From Clostridia bacterium (lineage in GTDB: Bacteria > Bacillota > Clostridia > Oscillospirales > CAG-272), in contig JAFTMU010000351.1 in assembly GCA_017452215.1 (NCBI GenBank), positions 1 to 5,578 of the forward strand: a DNA stretch of 5,578 nt, given 5' to 3'. The notes under the pieces were generated by a model. It made no database searches and was not told the DNA's origin. It was given only the letters and a program-made list of their open reading frames with translations. A program made the position numbers and the translations under genes. Positions 5,577 to 5,578 of the stretch are shown piece after piece; within the stretch, counting starts at the first letter, position 1; each line of letters begins with the position of its first letter.

Positions 5577-5578
5577 GC

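Overview
The window looks like a chromosomal segment of a Gram-positive anaerobe of the Bacillota, most likely a Clostridia-type gut bacterium (inference). The reasons are near-balanced base composition by eye, strong AGGAGG-type ribosome binding sites, a consensus TTGACA/TATAAT promoter, tightly packed genes, and protein families (DegV, iron-dependent alcohol dehydrogenase, OmpR-type two-component system) with a clostridial flavour. No rRNA, tRNA, CRISPR array, insertion sequence or phage gene was seen. Every credible gene lies on the minus strand, so transcription runs from right to left in two tandem operons.

Operon A (about 5577 down to 2441): an OmpR-family response regulator (5529-4858), a HAMP histidine kinase with a GTG start that overlaps the regulator by 4 bp (4861-3764), a predicted 8-helix membrane protein of unknown function (3786-2887) and a small 2-helix membrane protein (2900-2490). 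All four genes overlap end to start (4, 23 and 14 bp), so they are almost certainly co-transcribed and translationally coupled. A hairpin plus T-tract at 2476-2441 ends the operon. A TATAAT box at 5576-5571 may be its promoter; any -35 box lies outside the window.

Operon B (2411 down past base 1): a MarR-family repressor (2337-1885), an iron-dependent alcohol dehydrogenase (1867-662) and a DegV-family fatty-acid-binding protein (665 to beyond the edge). It starts from a textbook promoter (TTGACA, 17-bp spacer, TATAAT) framed by two near-identical inverted repeats whose centres are 42 bp apart. One covers the -35 box and the other begins at the expected transcription start. This is the architecture of a MarR-autoregulated operon.

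The most notable anomaly is in degV. The reading frame is interrupted by one in-frame TAG at 350-348, yet the same frame continues with clear DegV homology to the window edge. It may be a point nonsense mutation, a sequencing error, or less likely recoding or reinitiation. Together, operon B suggests a repressor-controlled aldehyde/alcohol plus fatty-acid function (inference), and operon A a membrane-stress or envelope-sensing system whose two membrane proteins have no assigned role.
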